The notes beneath the pieces are model-generated. The model made no database searches. It saw only the letters and a list, made by a program, of their open reading frames with translations, and had not been told where the DNA came from. This document shows, in pieces, positions 8,793 through 18,149 of a stretch of DNA of 64,000 bases; the stretch's first letter is position 1; each line of letters starts with the position of its first letter. A program made the translations under genes and the position numbers. The stretch spans positions 992,001 to 1,056,000 of the forward strand of contig NZ_CP137080.1 of the NCBI RefSeq assembly GCF_036324365.1. Direction: 5' to 3'. The stretch comes from Microbacterium limosum (lineage in GTDB: Bacteria; Actinomycetota; Actinomycetes; Actinomycetales; Microbacteriaceae).

Positions 8793-9374
8793 ATGTCGTC
8801 GGAGCCACGGAGCGGTCGCCCTCGCGCGTCATCGCGCGAGGTGCTCGCCGAGGCCGCGTGCGAGCTCTTCCTCGAGCAGGGGTACGCCGCGACATCCGTC
8901 TCCGACATCACGCGGCGTGCGGGCGTGAGCCGGTCGAGCTTCTTCAACTACTTCCCCTCGAAGGCCGACGTGCTCTGGGGCGGGTTCGATGAGCGCGTCG
9001 CGCGCCTGAGCACGTCGCCGGATGCCGGGGCCGACGCGGATCCGGACGCCGCGGTGCGGCGAGCCCTCGTCGAGGCGGTCGACGGGTTCGCGCCCGACAG
9101 TCTCGCGCTCGCCCTGGCCAATTCCCGGCAGATGGGGCTCGACGACGAGCTCGAGCGCGAGGCATCCGTGCGCCAGGCGCGCATCGCGCGGCACGTGGCG
9201 GGCCGGCTGCGCTCCGCCGGTGCCGGTGAGCTGCGGGCCGCGGTCGCCGGTGCGGCGTACGGGGGAGCGGTGCTGGCTGCCGTCGAGGAGTGGGCCCGGC
9301 AGGGCGCGGGACGCGTGTCGCTGCGCGACGTGCTCGTCCGCGCCCTGTCGCTGCTCGGCGTCACGGGCCCGTAG
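8793..9374 (+). CDS. TetR-family transcriptional regulator
   Basis: The protein has 193 residues. Its N-terminal helix-turn-helix (about 13-60) contains [20 protein letters not shown] and [16 protein letters not shown], a textbook TetR DNA-binding domain. The C-terminal half is an alanine-rich all-helical ligand domain with no assignable ligand. It probably starts on a leaderless mRNA (-10 TACGCT 6 nt upstream, no Shine-Dalgarno). TetR proteins often control a divergent neighbour, here lipB, but that is only positional inference. Confidence 0.88.
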   Translation: MSSEPRSGRPRASSREVLAEAACELFLEQGYAATSVSDITRRAGVSRSSFFNYFPSKADVLWGGFDERVARLSTSPDAGADADPDAAVRRALVEAVDGFAPDSLALALANSRQMGLDDELEREASVRQARIARHVAGRLRSAGAGELRAAVAGAAYGGAVLAAVEEWARQGAGRVSLRDVLVRALSLLGVTGP

Positions 9375-9426
9375 CGCCCCGCGATCGCGCGCGGGTCCGC
9401 CGAAATCGGCGCGGTATCCGCTCGCG

Positions 9427-9432
9427 TAAACT
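9427..9432 (+). promoter_or_regulatory. ffh -10 box
   Basis: TAAACT lies 9 nt before the ffh ATG. The nine bases between show no Shine-Dalgarno, so the message has a very short leader or none. Confidence 0.5.
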
Positions 9433-9441
9433 CGACGCATC

Positions 9442-10995
9442 ATGGCTACCTTCGGCACCCTCTCCGATCGTCTCACCGATACGTTCCGCAACCTTCGCAA
9501 GAAGGGGCAGCTCTCGCCCGCCGACGTGGATGCGACGGTGCGGGAGATCCGGCGTGCCCTCCTGGACGCCGACGTGGCCCTGTCCGTCGTGAAGGACTTC
9601 GCCGCGACCGTGCGGGAGCGCGCCCTCGGCGACGAGGTCAACCGCGCCCTCAATCCCGCGCAGCAGGTCGTCCAGATCGTCAACGAGGAGCTCGTCGCGA
9701 TCCTCGGCGGGCAGCAGCGCCGGCTCCAGTTCGCCAAGACCGCCCCTACCGTGATCATGCTCGCGGGCCTGCAGGGCTCGGGCAAGACGACCTTCGCGGG
9801 CAAGCTCGCCAAGCAGCTCGAGAAGGAGGGGCACACGCCCCTCCTCGTCGCCGCCGACCTCCAGCGTCCCAACGCCGTGGGCCAGCTCCAGGTCGTCGCC
9901 GAGCGCGCCGGCGCCGCCGTCTACGCACCCGAGCCCGGCAACGGCGTCGGCGACCCCGTGCGTGTCGCGCGCGACGGCGTCGAGCACGCCCGCCGCCAGC
10001 AGCACGACGTCGTCATCATCGACACGGCGGGTCGCCTCGGCGTCGACGCCGAGCTCATGAAGCAGGCCTCCGACATCCGCCGCGTCACCGACCCGGACGA
10101 GGTGCTGTTCGTCATCGACGCGATGATCGGTCAGGATGCCGTCAACACCGCCAAGGCGTTCCAGGAGGGGGTCGACTTCACCGGCGTCGTGCTCTCCAAG
10201 CTCGACGGCGACGCCCGCGGTGGCGCGGCGCTCTCCGTCGCCTCCGTCACCGGCCGGCCGATCATCTACGCCTCCACGGGCGAGGGCCTCGACGACCTCG
10301 AGGCCTTCCACCCCGATCGCATGGCGAGTCGCATCCTCGACCTCGGTGACATCCTCACCCTCATCGAGCAGGCCCAGCAGGCGTTCGACGAGGACGAGGC
10401 GCGCAAGGTCGCCGAGAAGCTCGCGAAGGAGCAGTTCACCCTCGAGGACTTCCTCGAGCAGATGCAGCAGCTGAAGAAGATGGGTTCGATGAAGAAGATG
10501 CTCGGCATGCTGCCGGGCATGGGCGCGATGAAGCAGCAGCTGGAGGACTTCGACGAGAGCGAGCTGGGTCGCACCGAGGCGATCATCCGCTCGATGACGC
10601 CGGGGGAGCGACGCAACCCCAAGGTCCTGAACGGATCGCGGCGGCTCCGCATCGCGCGGGGGTCGGGTTCGACCGTGACCGACGTCAATCAGCTCGTGAC
10701 GCGCTTCGACCAGGCGGCGAAGATGATGAAGACGGTCGCGCGTGGCGGGATGCCGCAGATTCCCGGCATGGGCCCGATGCCCGGCGCCCACGGCGGCGGC
10801 AAGCGGGGAAAGCAGCAGAAGGCGAAGGGCGGCTCGCGGTCGGGCAACCCCGCCAAGCGCGCCGCGGAGAACGCGGGTGTCGGCGCCAAGGCCCCGACGG
10901 GGTCGGGGTTCGGCCTGGGCGCGGGCGGGGCGGGCGCGGGGGCGCCGAGCGAGGCCGATCTGGCGGAGATCCAGAAGCTGTTCGGTAAGGGCTGA
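9442..10995 (+). CDS. ffh: Signal recognition particle protein Ffh (SRP54)
   Basis: This 517-residue GTPase binds signal sequences and SRP RNA and hands the ribosome to FtsY. The NG domain has GLQGSGKTT (about 109), DTAGR (about 194) and SKLDGDARGG. The methionine-rich M domain follows (LEQMQQLKKMGSMKKMLGML region, about 340-450). The last 80 residues are a glycine- and lysine-rich tail with no motif, longer than in most bacteria. A 6-bp hairpin follows the stop. Confidence 0.97.
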   Translation: MATFGTLSDRLTDTFRNLRKKGQLSPADVDATVREIRRALLDADVALSVVKDFAATVRERALGDEVNRALNPAQQVVQIVNEELVAILGGQQRRLQFAKTAPTVIMLAGLQGSGKTTFAGKLAKQLEKEGHTPLLVAADLQRPNAVGQLQVVAERAGAAVYAPEPGNGVGDPVRVARDGVEHARRQQHDVVIIDTAGRLGVDAELMKQASDIRRVTDPDEVLFVIDAMIGQDAVNTAKAFQEGVDFTGVVLSKLDGDARGGAALSVASVTGRPIIYASTGEGLDDLEAFHPDRMASRILDLGDILTLIEQAQQAFDEDEARKVAEKLAKEQFTLEDFLEQMQQLKKMGSMKKMLGMLPGMGAMKQQLEDFDESELGRTEAIIRSMTPGERRNPKVLNGSRRLRIARGSGSTVTDVNQLVTRFDQAAKMMKTVARGGMPQIPGMGPMPGAHGGGKRGKQQKAKGGSRSGNPAKRAAENAGVGAKAPTGSGFGLGAGGAGAGAPSEADLAEIQKLFGKG

Positions 10996-11011
10996 GCCCC
11001 CGCTTGGGGGC
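10996..11011. terminator. Hairpin after ffh
   Basis: GCCCCC (10996-11001) pairs with GGGGGC (11006-11011) over a GCTT loop, starting at the ffh stop and before the stop of the convergent ligase gene. Confidence 0.5.
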
Positions 11012-11044
11012 CTCATCGGATGCCGCGGCCCCACCGCAGCATCC

Positions 11045-12202
11045 TCACCCCATGCCGAGGTGCTGACGCAGCGTGGGGCCCGTGCGGAACTCCCGGATGA
11101 GGTGCTGAACGACCTGGCGGAGGTCGCCGCCGGAGGCCTCCGCCACCACGAGCTGGCGCTCGTAGCTCGCCCCCTGCGTGAGGATCGCCTCCAGGCCCGC
11201 GAACTCGCGCGCGCACTTGATCTCCTCGGCGATGGGCTGCAGGCGTGCCATCGTCTCCCGCAGATGGTCGGCGACGAGCTCCTGGGTGCCGGCGCGGTCG
11301 ACGATGACCCGCGCGTCCATGCCGTACCGCGCGGCGCGCCACTTGTTCTCACGGACGAACCACGGCTGGATGGTGGGCAGCTCCCGGCCCACGTCGAGCT
11401 CGCGCGAGAAGTGCTCCACCAGCACCTGCGTGAGCGCCGCGACCGCCGCCAGCTCCGGAAGGGTCGACATGCCATCGCACGCCCGCACCTCGACGGTGCC
11501 CCAGCGCGGTGCGGGACGGATGTCCCACCGCACCTCCGTGGCATCCTCCATCACACCGGTGCGCACCATGTCGTCGAGGTAGGACTCGTACTGCGCCCAC
11601 GTGTCCAGCTGCCACGGCAGTCCCGCCGTGGGCAGCTGCTGGAAGACCAGCGCGCGGTTGGACGCGTATCCCGTGCGCTCGCCGGCCCAGTAGGGGCTGG
11701 ATGCCGAGAGCGCCTGCAGGTGGGGCAGGTACACCGACAGTGCACCGATGATCGGGAGCACTTTGTCGACGTCGTCGACGCCGATGTGGACGTGGATGCC
11801 CCAGATCATCATGTTGCGGCCCCACCACTGGGTCCGCTCGATCAGGGTGTTGTAGCGCGTCTTGTCGGTGACCGACTGCTCGAACCACTGCGCGAACGGG
11901 TGCGAGCCCGCGCAGAGCATCTCGATCCCGCGCGGGTCGGTGATCTCGCGCACGGCGGCTATCGCGTCGGCGATGTCGTCCACCGCCGCGGCGACAGTGT
12001 CGCCGACCCCGCTGGTGAGCTCGATCGTGTTCGTCAGCAGCTCGCCGGTGACGGTGAAGCGCTCGAGGCGGGTCTCCTCCTCGAGGTGTTCGAGCACCTC
12101 GGGAGCGCGAGGGACGAGGTCGCCCGAGGTGCCGTCGGCGAGCATGAGCTCCCACTCGATGCCGACGGTCGATCGGGGCGATGCCGCGAACGTCACTGTC
12201 AT
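11045..12202 (-). CDS. ybdK: YbdK-type carboxylate-amine ligase (glutamate-cysteine ligase family 2)
   Basis: The 385-residue protein matches the GCS2/YbdK family: N-terminal [13 protein letters not shown] with the metal/ATP glutamates, [11 protein letters not shown], the histidine-rich [14 protein letters not shown], and C-terminal [10 protein letters not shown]. Family members make gamma-glutamyl amide bonds. Weak glutamate-cysteine ligase activity is known for E. coli YbdK, but the substrate here is unknown. A CAGACT -10 (12209-12214) lies 6 nt before the ATG, so the message is probably leaderless. It is convergent with ffh. Confidence 0.9.
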   Translation of the reverse strand: MTVTFAASPRSTVGIEWELMLADGTSGDLVPRAPEVLEHLEEETRLERFTVTGELLTNTIELTSGVGDTVAAAVDDIADAIAAVREITDPRGIEMLCAGSHPFAQWFEQSVTDKTRYNTLIERTQWWGRNMMIWGIHVHIGVDDVDKVLPIIGALSVYLPHLQALSASSPYWAGERTGYASNRALVFQQLPTAGLPWQLDTWAQYESYLDDMVRTGVMEDATEVRWDIRPAPRWGTVEVRACDGMSTLPELAAVAALTQVLVEHFSRELDVGRELPTIQPWFVRENKWRAARYGMDARVIVDRAGTQELVADHLRETMARLQPIAEEIKCAREFAGLEAILTQGASYERQLVVAEASGGDLRQVVQHLIREFRTGPTLRQHLGMG

Positions 12203-12208
12203 GGCGAC

Positions 12209-12214
12209 AGTCTG
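12209..12214 (-). promoter_or_regulatory. ybdK -10 box, leaderless type
   Basis: On the minus strand CAGACT is followed by 6 nt and the ATG at 12202. There is no room for a ribosome binding site. Confidence 0.45.
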
Positions 12215-12275
12215 GCACGCGGCATCCCGCGTCTCCGCTGCGGCCGGGGGGTTCGCGGGAGACCCGCGGATCTGG

Positions 12276-12402
12276 CAGAATGGTGGGTCGGGTCCAGCGC
12301 TCGACCCTCTATCCAGCGCGGTCCCGACTTATTGAGCTTCCGCCGGGTGTGCACCCCACGCTCCAGGCGATCGGTTCGTTCCCTTCCACACCATTCAGGA
12401 GA
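12276..12402 (+). promoter_or_regulatory. rpsP promoter and leader
   Basis: TGGCAGAAT gives a -10 CAGAAT at 12276-12281, the same word as at rplS and map. About 125 nt of leader follow, containing a GGGTCG/CGACCC stem soon after the start, and AGGAGA 3-8 nt before the rpsP GTG. Such a leader could carry autogenous control, but I recognise no known ribosomal leader motif. Confidence 0.5.
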
Positions 12403-12405
12403 ATC

Positions 12406-12825
12406 GTGGCTGTCAAGATCCGTCTCAAGCGCCTGGGCAAGATCCGTGCGCCGTATTACCGCATCGTCGTCGCCGACTCGCGCACCAAGCGCGATGGTCG
12501 TGTCATCGAGGAGATCGGCAAGTACCACCCCACCGAGGAGCCCTCGCTCATCGAGGTCGACTCCGACCGCGCCCAGTACTGGCTGGGCGTCGGCGCCCAG
12601 CCGACCGAGCAGGTGGCTGCGCTGCTGAAGCTCACGGGCGACTGGGGCAAGTTCAAGGGCGACAAGGACGCGGTCTCGACCGTGAAGGTCGCCGAGCCGA
12701 AGCAGGCGTTCCAGGCGGATGCCGCCAAGAAGCCCGTGCTGCTGCCGAAGGCCGAGAAGAAGGCCGCTCCCGCCGAGCAGCCCGCCGAGGCCGCGTCCGA
12801 CGACGCGACCACCGACGCCGAGTAA
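12406..12825 (+). CDS. rpsP: 30S ribosomal protein S16
   Basis: This 139-residue protein of the small subunit begins [20 protein letters not shown], the S16 signature, followed by [13 protein letters not shown]. The core ends near residue 85. The rest is an alanine/lysine/glutamate-rich disordered tail typical of actinobacteria. The GTG at 12406 is chosen because AGGAGA precedes it; the longer frame upstream is intergenic. It is the first gene of rpsP-KH-rimM-trmD. Confidence 0.98.
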   Translation: MAVKIRLKRLGKIRAPYYRIVVADSRTKRDGRVIEEIGKYHPTEEPSLIEVDSDRAQYWLGVGAQPTEQVAALLKLTGDWGKFKGDKDAVSTVKVAEPKQAFQADAAKKPVLLPKAEKKAAPAEQPAEAASDDATTDAE

Positions 12826-12829
12826 GACG

Positions 12830-13060
12830 TTGCTCGCCGCCGCGCTCGAACACCTCGTCAAGGGCATCGTCGATCACCCCGACGATGTCCGCATCGACGC
12901 TGTCTCCTCCGCTCGCGGGGAGGTCCTCGAGGTGCGCGTGCACCCCGATGACCGAGGCCGGGTGATCGGGCGCGGCGGACGCAACGCGAAAGCCCTCCGC
13001 ACGCTCGTCTCCGCGCTCGCCGACGGTCGCCGCGTGCGCGTCGACGTCGCGGATGACTGA
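12830..13060 (+). CDS. khpA: KH-domain RNA-binding protein (KhpA type)
   Basis: A 76-residue single KH domain: LAAALEHLVKGIVDHPDDV at the start, and GRVIGRGGRNAKALRTLV holding the GxxG nucleic-acid loop. It is conserved between rpsP and rimM in Gram-positives (YlqC/KhpA), where it binds RNA with a partner KH protein. The start is a TTG at 12830, four nt past the rpsP stop. This is the only in-frame start that preserves the family N-terminus. It overlaps rimM by 8 nt. The alternative is a non-standard upstream start, which is less likely. Confidence 0.88.
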   Translation: MLAAALEHLVKGIVDHPDDVRIDAVSSARGEVLEVRVHPDDRGRVIGRGGRNAKALRTLVSALADGRRVRVDVADD

Positions 13061-13724
13061 CGTGCCCGAGGACACCGGGCCCGTCAAGGCCCGTCCCCCG
13101 AAGGGGGCGAAGACCCAGCTGCGCGTCGGGCGCCTCGTGAAGGCGCACGGTCTCAAGGGCGCCCTCAAGCTGGAGCTCTACACCGACGACCCCGAGGGGC
13201 GGTTCACGCCCGGGGCCACTTTCACCCTGCAGGTGCCGGAGTCCTCTCCCTGGCACGGCAAGCCGTTGACGGTCCGGGAGTTCCGCTGGATGAACAGCCA
13301 CCCGGTCGCCTTCTTCGAGGGCGTCGACGACCGCAACGCCGCGGAGGCGCTCGTCCGCGCGATCCTGTGGATCGACGCGGATGCGGCGGCCGAGCCTTCG
13401 GAGCCCGACGCCTGGTACGACCATCAGCTGACGGGGCTCGACGTCGTGCGCGACGGGGTGAGCGTCGGTCGGGTCATCCGCGTCGAGCATCTGCCCGCGC
13501 AGGACCTGCTGATCGTCAAGGCCGGTGAGCGCGAGATCATGGTGCCCTTCGTCGGCGCCATCGTGCCGGAGGTCGACGTCGACGCGGGACGTGTCGTGGT
13601 CACGCCGCCCGCCGGTCTCTTCGAGGACCTGGACGACGAACCGGACGAGGACGAGCCGCACGAGGACGCGCCGGGCGAGGCGTCGGCGGATGACGGCGCC
13701 GGCGACGACGCTCGCGAGAGCTGA
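13053..13724 (+). CDS. rimM: 16S rRNA processing protein RimM
   Basis: The 223-residue protein helps mature the 30S head and binds S19. It shows [23 protein letters not shown] (N-domain) and the PRC-barrel segment [25 protein letters not shown]. The last 40 residues are very acidic ([13 protein letters not shown]) and probably disordered. I use the ATG at 13053, which overlaps the KH gene; a GTG at 13062 would remove only three residues. trmD follows 13 nt after its stop. Confidence 0.95.
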   Translation: MTDVPEDTGPVKARPPKGAKTQLRVGRLVKAHGLKGALKLELYTDDPEGRFTPGATFTLQVPESSPWHGKPLTVREFRWMNSHPVAFFEGVDDRNAAEALVRAILWIDADAAAEPSEPDAWYDHQLTGLDVVRDGVSVGRVIRVEHLPAQDLLIVKAGEREIMVPFVGAIVPEVDVDAGRVVVTPPAGLFEDLDDEPDEDEPHEDAPGEASADDGAGDDARES

Positions 13725-13737
13725 CGGGGCCGGCGTC

Positions 13738-14415
13738 GTGCGCATCGACATCGTCACGATCTTCCCGGCGTTCTTCGATGTGCTGGACCTGTCGCTCATC
13801 GGGAAGGCGCGGGCGCGCGGCATCCTGGATCTGAGGGTCCATGACCTCCGCTCCCACACCCACGACCGCCATCGCACCGTCGACGACACCCCGTACGGGG
13901 GCGGGGCGGGCATGGTGATGAAGCCCGAGCCGTGGGGCGAGGCGCTCGATGGCATCCTCGGCGAGGACGCCGTGCTGATCGTGCCCTCCCCCGCCGGGGA
14001 GCTGTTCACGCAGGCGACCGCTCGCGAGCTCGCGTCCGAGCAGCATGTCGTCTTCGCCTGCGGACGCTACGAGGGCATCGACCAGCGCGTGATCGACCAC
14101 TACGCGGCGCGCGGCCGGGTGCGGCTCATGAGCCTCGGAGACTACGTCCTCAACGGGGGAGAGGTCGCCGCGATGGCGATGATCGAGGCCGTCACGCGGC
14201 TCGTGCCTGGCGTCGTCGGCAATCCCTCGAGCCTCGTCGAGGAATCGCACGAGGACGGCCTGCTGGAGTACCCGATCTACACGAAGCCGCCCGTCTGGCG
14301 GGATCGATCGGTCCCCGAGATCCTGCTCGGCGGAAACCACGGCGCGATCGCCCAGTGGCGACGCGAGCAGAGCATCGAACGCACGCGTCAGTACCGTCCC
14401 GATCTGCTGAGCTGA
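13738..14415 (+). CDS. trmD: tRNA (guanine-37-N1)-methyltransferase
   Basis: TrmD (225 residues) makes m1G37 in tRNA and prevents frameshifting. It is a SPOUT knot enzyme: [13 protein letters not shown] start, [13 protein letters not shown], the knot [12 protein letters not shown] near 130, and the C-terminal [23 protein letters not shown] block. The start is a GTG at 13738. It ends the rpsP unit. In many actinobacteria rplS follows directly; here it is about 14.7 kb away. Confidence 0.97.
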   Translation: MRIDIVTIFPAFFDVLDLSLIGKARARGILDLRVHDLRSHTHDRHRTVDDTPYGGGAGMVMKPEPWGEALDGILGEDAVLIVPSPAGELFTQATARELASEQHVVFACGRYEGIDQRVIDHYAARGRVRLMSLGDYVLNGGEVAAMAMIEAVTRLVPGVVGNPSSLVEESHEDGLLEYPIYTKPPVWRDRSVPEILLGGNHGAIAQWRREQSIERTRQYRPDLLS

Positions 14416-14493
14416 CCGCTCCGGGCGTCACCCGGCGCTCGGCGGGGCCGCGGATCGTTACGGGCCGTACATGCGCGCGGGGCGCGAACGGTG

Positions 14494-14533
14494 GAGAATC
14501 GCGGGAACGCCCGTGGACCATCTCTGCAGAGGA
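14494..14533 (+). promoter_or_regulatory. pyk promoter and ribosome binding site
   Basis: GTGGAGAAT supplies a -10 GAGAAT at 14494-14499. AGAGGA at 14528-14533 lies 7 nt before the ATG at 14541 and settles that start against a much longer open frame. Confidence 0.55.
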
Positions 14534-14540
14534 ACCTCTC

Positions 14541-15962
14541 ATGCGCCGCGCCAAGATCGTCGCCACCCTCGGACCCGCATCGCAGGACGAGGACACCATC
14601 GAAGCCCTCGTGCGCGCGGGCATGGACGTCGCCCGGCTCAACCTCAGCCACGGCGATCGCGAGGTCCATGAGAGCGTCTACCAGCGGGTCAGGCGCGCCG
14701 CAGACCTGACGGGTCGCGCCGTCGGTGTGCTGGTCGACCTGCAGGGCCCCAAGATCCGGCTCGGACGATTCGCAGACGGCCCCCACGACCTCGAGCCCGG
14801 AGACCTGTTCACGATCACCACCGAGGACGTGCGGGGGACGAAGGACTACTGCGGCACGACCTTCGCGCCGCTCGTCCGGGACGCCGCTCCGGGCGACACG
14901 CTGCTCATCGACGACGGGCGCGTGCGGCTGCGCGCGATCGAGAGCGACGGCGTGCGCCTGCTGACGGAGGTCGTCGTGGGAGGCACCGTCTCCGACAACA
15001 AGGGGATCAACCTGCCGGGAGTGGACGTGCGGGTCCCCGCCCTCACGGAGAAGGACGAGTCCGACCTGCGGTGGGCGCTCGCGCTGGGGGCGGACATGAT
15101 CGCTCTGTCGTTCGTCCGCTCTCCCAAGGACGCGCTGCGTGTGCTGCGGATCATGGCCGAGGAGGGCCGGCGTGTGCCCGTCATCGCGAAGATCGAGAAG
15201 CCGGAGGCCGTCGAGGCGATGCACGCCATCGTCGATGCGTTCGACGGCGTCATGGTCGCGCGCGGCGACCTCGGCGTGGAACTGCCGCTCGAGCAGGTTC
15301 CCATCGTCCAGAAACGCGCGGTGCAGGAGGCGCGCCGCTGGGCGAAGCCGGTGATCGTCGCGACGCAGATGCTGGAGTCGATGATCGAGAACCCGGTTCC
15401 GACGCGGGCCGAGACCTCCGACGTCGCGAACGCCGTGCTCGACGGGGCCGACGCGCTGATGCTGTCGGGGGAGACGGGTGTCGGAGCGCACCCCGTCACG
15501 GTCGTGTCGACGATGGCGAGGATCATCGAGTCGACGGAGCGCCACGGGTTGGAACGGATCCCCCCTCTCGGGACGAGTCCGCGCACGCAGGGCGGCGCCA
15601 TGACCCTCGCCGCGACGGAGATCGCGGACTTCGTCGGGGCCCGATTCCTGTGCGTCTTCAGCCAGTCGGGGGATTCCGCCCGTCGGATGGCGCGGCTGCG
15701 GCATCCCACGCCCATCCTCGCCTTCACCGACATGCCCGGGACGCGATGCCGCCTCGCGCTCACGTGGGGCGTGGAGACCTTCCTCGTTCCGCGCGTGGGG
15801 ACCACGGACGAGCTCATACGTCTCGTCGACGAGGTGGTGCTCGGATCGGGCCGCGCGTCGGCAGGGGAGGTCGTGGTGATGACCGCGGGGGCTCCTCCCG
15901 GCGTCCCCGGCACGACCAACAACGTCCGCGTGCACCGCCTCGGCGACGTGGGCGGCGCGTGA
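14541..15962 (+). CDS. pyk: Pyruvate kinase
   Basis: This is the last enzyme of glycolysis, making pyruvate and ATP from phosphoenolpyruvate. At 473 residues it has family length. Visible motifs are MRRAKIVATLGPAS, NLSHGDREVH, DLQGPKIRLGRF, the active-site IAKIEKPEAVEAM and VMVARGDLGVELP, and LDGADALMLSGETGVG. The C-terminal allosteric domain is present (FSQSGDSARRMARLRHPTPILAFT). It has its own promoter and is convergent with nasA. Confidence 0.97.
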   Translation: MRRAKIVATLGPASQDEDTIEALVRAGMDVARLNLSHGDREVHESVYQRVRRAADLTGRAVGVLVDLQGPKIRLGRFADGPHDLEPGDLFTITTEDVRGTKDYCGTTFAPLVRDAAPGDTLLIDDGRVRLRAIESDGVRLLTEVVVGGTVSDNKGINLPGVDVRVPALTEKDESDLRWALALGADMIALSFVRSPKDALRVLRIMAEEGRRVPVIAKIEKPEAVEAMHAIVDAFDGVMVARGDLGVELPLEQVPIVQKRAVQEARRWAKPVIVATQMLESMIENPVPTRAETSDVANAVLDGADALMLSGETGVGAHPVTVVSTMARIIESTERHGLERIPPLGTSPRTQGGAMTLAATEIADFVGARFLCVFSQSGDSARRMARLRHPTPILAFTDMPGTRCRLALTWGVETFLVPRVGTTDELIRLVDEVVLGSGRASAGEVVVMTAGAPPGVPGTTNNVRVHRLGDVGGA

Positions 15963-15964
15963 CG

Positions 15965-15993
15965 CGGACCGGCCCTGCGCCTAGGCCTGTCCG
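15965..15993. terminator. Imperfect hairpin between pyk and nasA stops
   Basis: CGGACcGGCC (15965-15974) pairs with GGCCtGTCCG (15984-15993) with one mismatch. It overlaps the nasA stop and could terminate both convergent transcripts. Confidence 0.4.
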
Positions 15994-18149
15994 GGGCCTC
16001 GCGCGGGCGAGCGGGTCGGAGACCGAATGGGCTCGATGCGCACGATCGCTGTCTTGAACTCCGGCATCGCCGAGATCGGGTCGACCGCATCGCTCGTGAG
16101 CAGGTTCGCGCTTTCGGCATCCGCGAAGTGGAACGGAAGGAAGATCGTGTCGGGGCGGATGTCGGGGCTCATCCCCACCACGGCATCCACCGTCCCCCGC
16201 GTGTTGGACACCCTCACGAGGCCGCCGTCGGTGAGCCCCCGATCGGCCGCGGTGACGGGGTGCAGCTGTGCCACGACGCGCGGACGGGCGTCGTTCAGCT
16301 CGGCCACCCGTCGGGTCTGGGCCCCGCTCTGGTAGTGCTCGAGGAGCCGACCGGTGATGAGGGTGAGCTCGTCTCCCGCCGCCGTCCGCCGGTGCGCTGC
16401 GCGCCTCACGGCCACGAGACGGGCACGACCGTCGGGGTGCGCGAAGCCGTCGTCGAAGAGGCGCTGCGTGCCCGTGCTCCCCACCGGGAAAGGCCAGAAG
16501 GCGGCGTCCCCGCGCTCGCTCATCTCGTCGAGCAGGACGTGACTGAGGCCGGAGTAGTCGGCGAGTCCGCCCGCCGACGCGCGGGCGAGTTCGTCGAAGA
16601 CCTCGGCCGGATCGAGGCTCCATGTGCCGGGCGCATCCAGGCGCCGCGCGAGCTCTGCCATGATCCACAACTCGCTGCGTGCGCCCTCCGGCGCGGTCAG
16701 CGCCCGCCGACGGCGGAGCACGCGCCCCTCGAGATTGGTCATCGTGCCCTCCTCCTCGGCCCACTGGAGCACGGGCAGGACGAGGTCGGCGAGTCGCGCG
16801 GTCTCGCTCAGGACGAAGTCGCAGACGACGAGGAGGTCGAGGCGGGCGAGGGCGGCCCGGGCCGCCCCGGCGTTCGGCGCCGAGACGACGACATTCGACC
16901 CGTGCACGAGCAGCGCCTTGACGCCCGCGTCGGTGCCTGCGCTCTGCAGTAGCTGGACGGCGGGCACGCCCGGTCCGGGGATCGCGTCGGCATCCACGCC
17001 CCATACGCTCGCCACGTGCGTGCGCGCCTCCGGGTCGGTGATCTTGCGGTACCCGGGCAGTTGATCGGCCTTCTGCCCGTGCTCGCGTCCGCCCTGTCCG
17101 TTGCCCTGGCCTGTCAGGGTCCCGTACCCGCTGCCCGGTTTGCCGGGCAGACCGAGCAGCAGGGCGAGGTTGATCGCGGCCGTCGCCGTATCGGTGCCGT
17201 CGGCGTGCTGTTCCACGCCGCGTCCCGTGAGGATGTAGGTCGAGCGCCCCTCGGCCAGCCGGCGGGCCAGGGCGCGCAGTGTGGGCGCGGGCACGCCCGT
17301 GGCCTGCTGCACGCGCTCGGGCCACCACGACGCCACCGATGCGCGCAGCGTGGACAGCCCTGTCGTGCGGGCGGCGACGTATTCGGAGTCGTAGAGGCGC
17401 TCGGCGAGGACGATATGGCACAGGCCCAGCAGCAGCGGCAGATCGCTGCCCGGCACCGGCTGGACGTGCAGGCCGCCGCCGTCCTCGGTCAGGCGAGCGG
17501 TGCTGCTGCGGCGCGGGTCGACGACGAGCAACCCGCCCGCGGCGCGCGCTCCCTGCAGGTGCGAGACGAACGGCGGCATGGTGTCGCCGACGTTCGAGCC
17601 CAGCAGCATCACGGTGTCGGCCGTGTCGAGGTCGGTCAGCGGAAAGGGCAGGCCCCTGTCGATGCCGAAGGCCCGGGTGGATGCCGCCGCAGCCGACGAC
17701 ATGCAGAAGCGCCCGTTGTAGTCGATGCGCGAGGTCCGCAGGGCGATGCGGGCGAACTTGCCCAGCTGGTACGCCTTCTCGTTCGTGAGGCCGCCGCCCC
17801 CGAAGACACCGACCGCGTCGGGACCGTGCTCGGACCGCAGCTCCTGCAGTCGTGCCGCGAGGGTGTCGAGAGCGGTCTCCCAGGAGGTCTCCTGCAGCTC
17901 GCCGTCCTCTCCGCGCACGAGAGGCGTCGTGAGGCGATCGGGGATCGCGAGCAGTTCCGCCGAGGTCCAGCCCTTCTTGCAGAGCCCGCCGCGGTTGGTG
18001 GGGAAATCCCGGCCCGTCACGCGCACGGGCACGCGGTCGCCCGGGGCGGGATCCAGGGTCATCGCGCACTGCAGCGCGCAGTAGGGGCAGTGCGTGGCGG
18101 TTCCGGTGGAGGGCCCGTCGCCACCGCCGGCGGCGTCCGGCGCGCTCAT
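15981..18149 (-). CDS. nasA: Assimilatory nitrate reductase, molybdopterin catalytic subunit
   Basis: The 722-residue protein reduces nitrate to nitrite in the cytoplasm. The N-terminal [4Fe-4S] site is CPYCALQC...GGLCKKGW (about residues 21-60). Molybdopterin-guanine dinucleotide contacts follow, such as GGGGLTNEKAYQLGKFAR, YNGRFCMSSAA and LTGRGVEQHADG. The C-terminal dinucleotide-binding domain starts near residue 600 (LITGRLLEHYQSGAQTRR). There is no signal peptide and no extra C-terminal [2Fe-2S] domain, so electrons must come from a partner, evidently NasB. The ATG at 18149 overlaps the nasB stop as ATGA. Confidence 0.93.
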   Translation of the reverse strand: MSAPDAAGGGDGPSTGTATHCPYCALQCAMTLDPAPGDRVPVRVTGRDFPTNRGGLCKKGWTSAELLAIPDRLTTPLVRGEDGELQETSWETALDTLAARLQELRSEHGPDAVGVFGGGGLTNEKAYQLGKFARIALRTSRIDYNGRFCMSSAAAASTRAFGIDRGLPFPLTDLDTADTVMLLGSNVGDTMPPFVSHLQGARAAGGLLVVDPRRSSTARLTEDGGGLHVQPVPGSDLPLLLGLCHIVLAERLYDSEYVAARTTGLSTLRASVASWWPERVQQATGVPAPTLRALARRLAEGRSTYILTGRGVEQHADGTDTATAAINLALLLGLPGKPGSGYGTLTGQGNGQGGREHGQKADQLPGYRKITDPEARTHVASVWGVDADAIPGPGVPAVQLLQSAGTDAGVKALLVHGSNVVVSAPNAGAARAALARLDLLVVCDFVLSETARLADLVLPVLQWAEEEGTMTNLEGRVLRRRRALTAPEGARSELWIMAELARRLDAPGTWSLDPAEVFDELARASAGGLADYSGLSHVLLDEMSERGDAAFWPFPVGSTGTQRLFDDGFAHPDGRARLVAVRRAAHRRTAAGDELTLITGRLLEHYQSGAQTRRVAELNDARPRVVAQLHPVTAADRGLTDGGLVRVSNTRGTVDAVVGMSPDIRPDTIFLPFHFADAESANLLTSDAVDPISAMPEFKTAIVRIEPIRSPTRSPARGPGQA

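Noticed and set aside
12282-12405. Known ribosomal-protein leader riboregulator before rpsP
   Set aside because: A stem can be drawn but it matches no family I can name.
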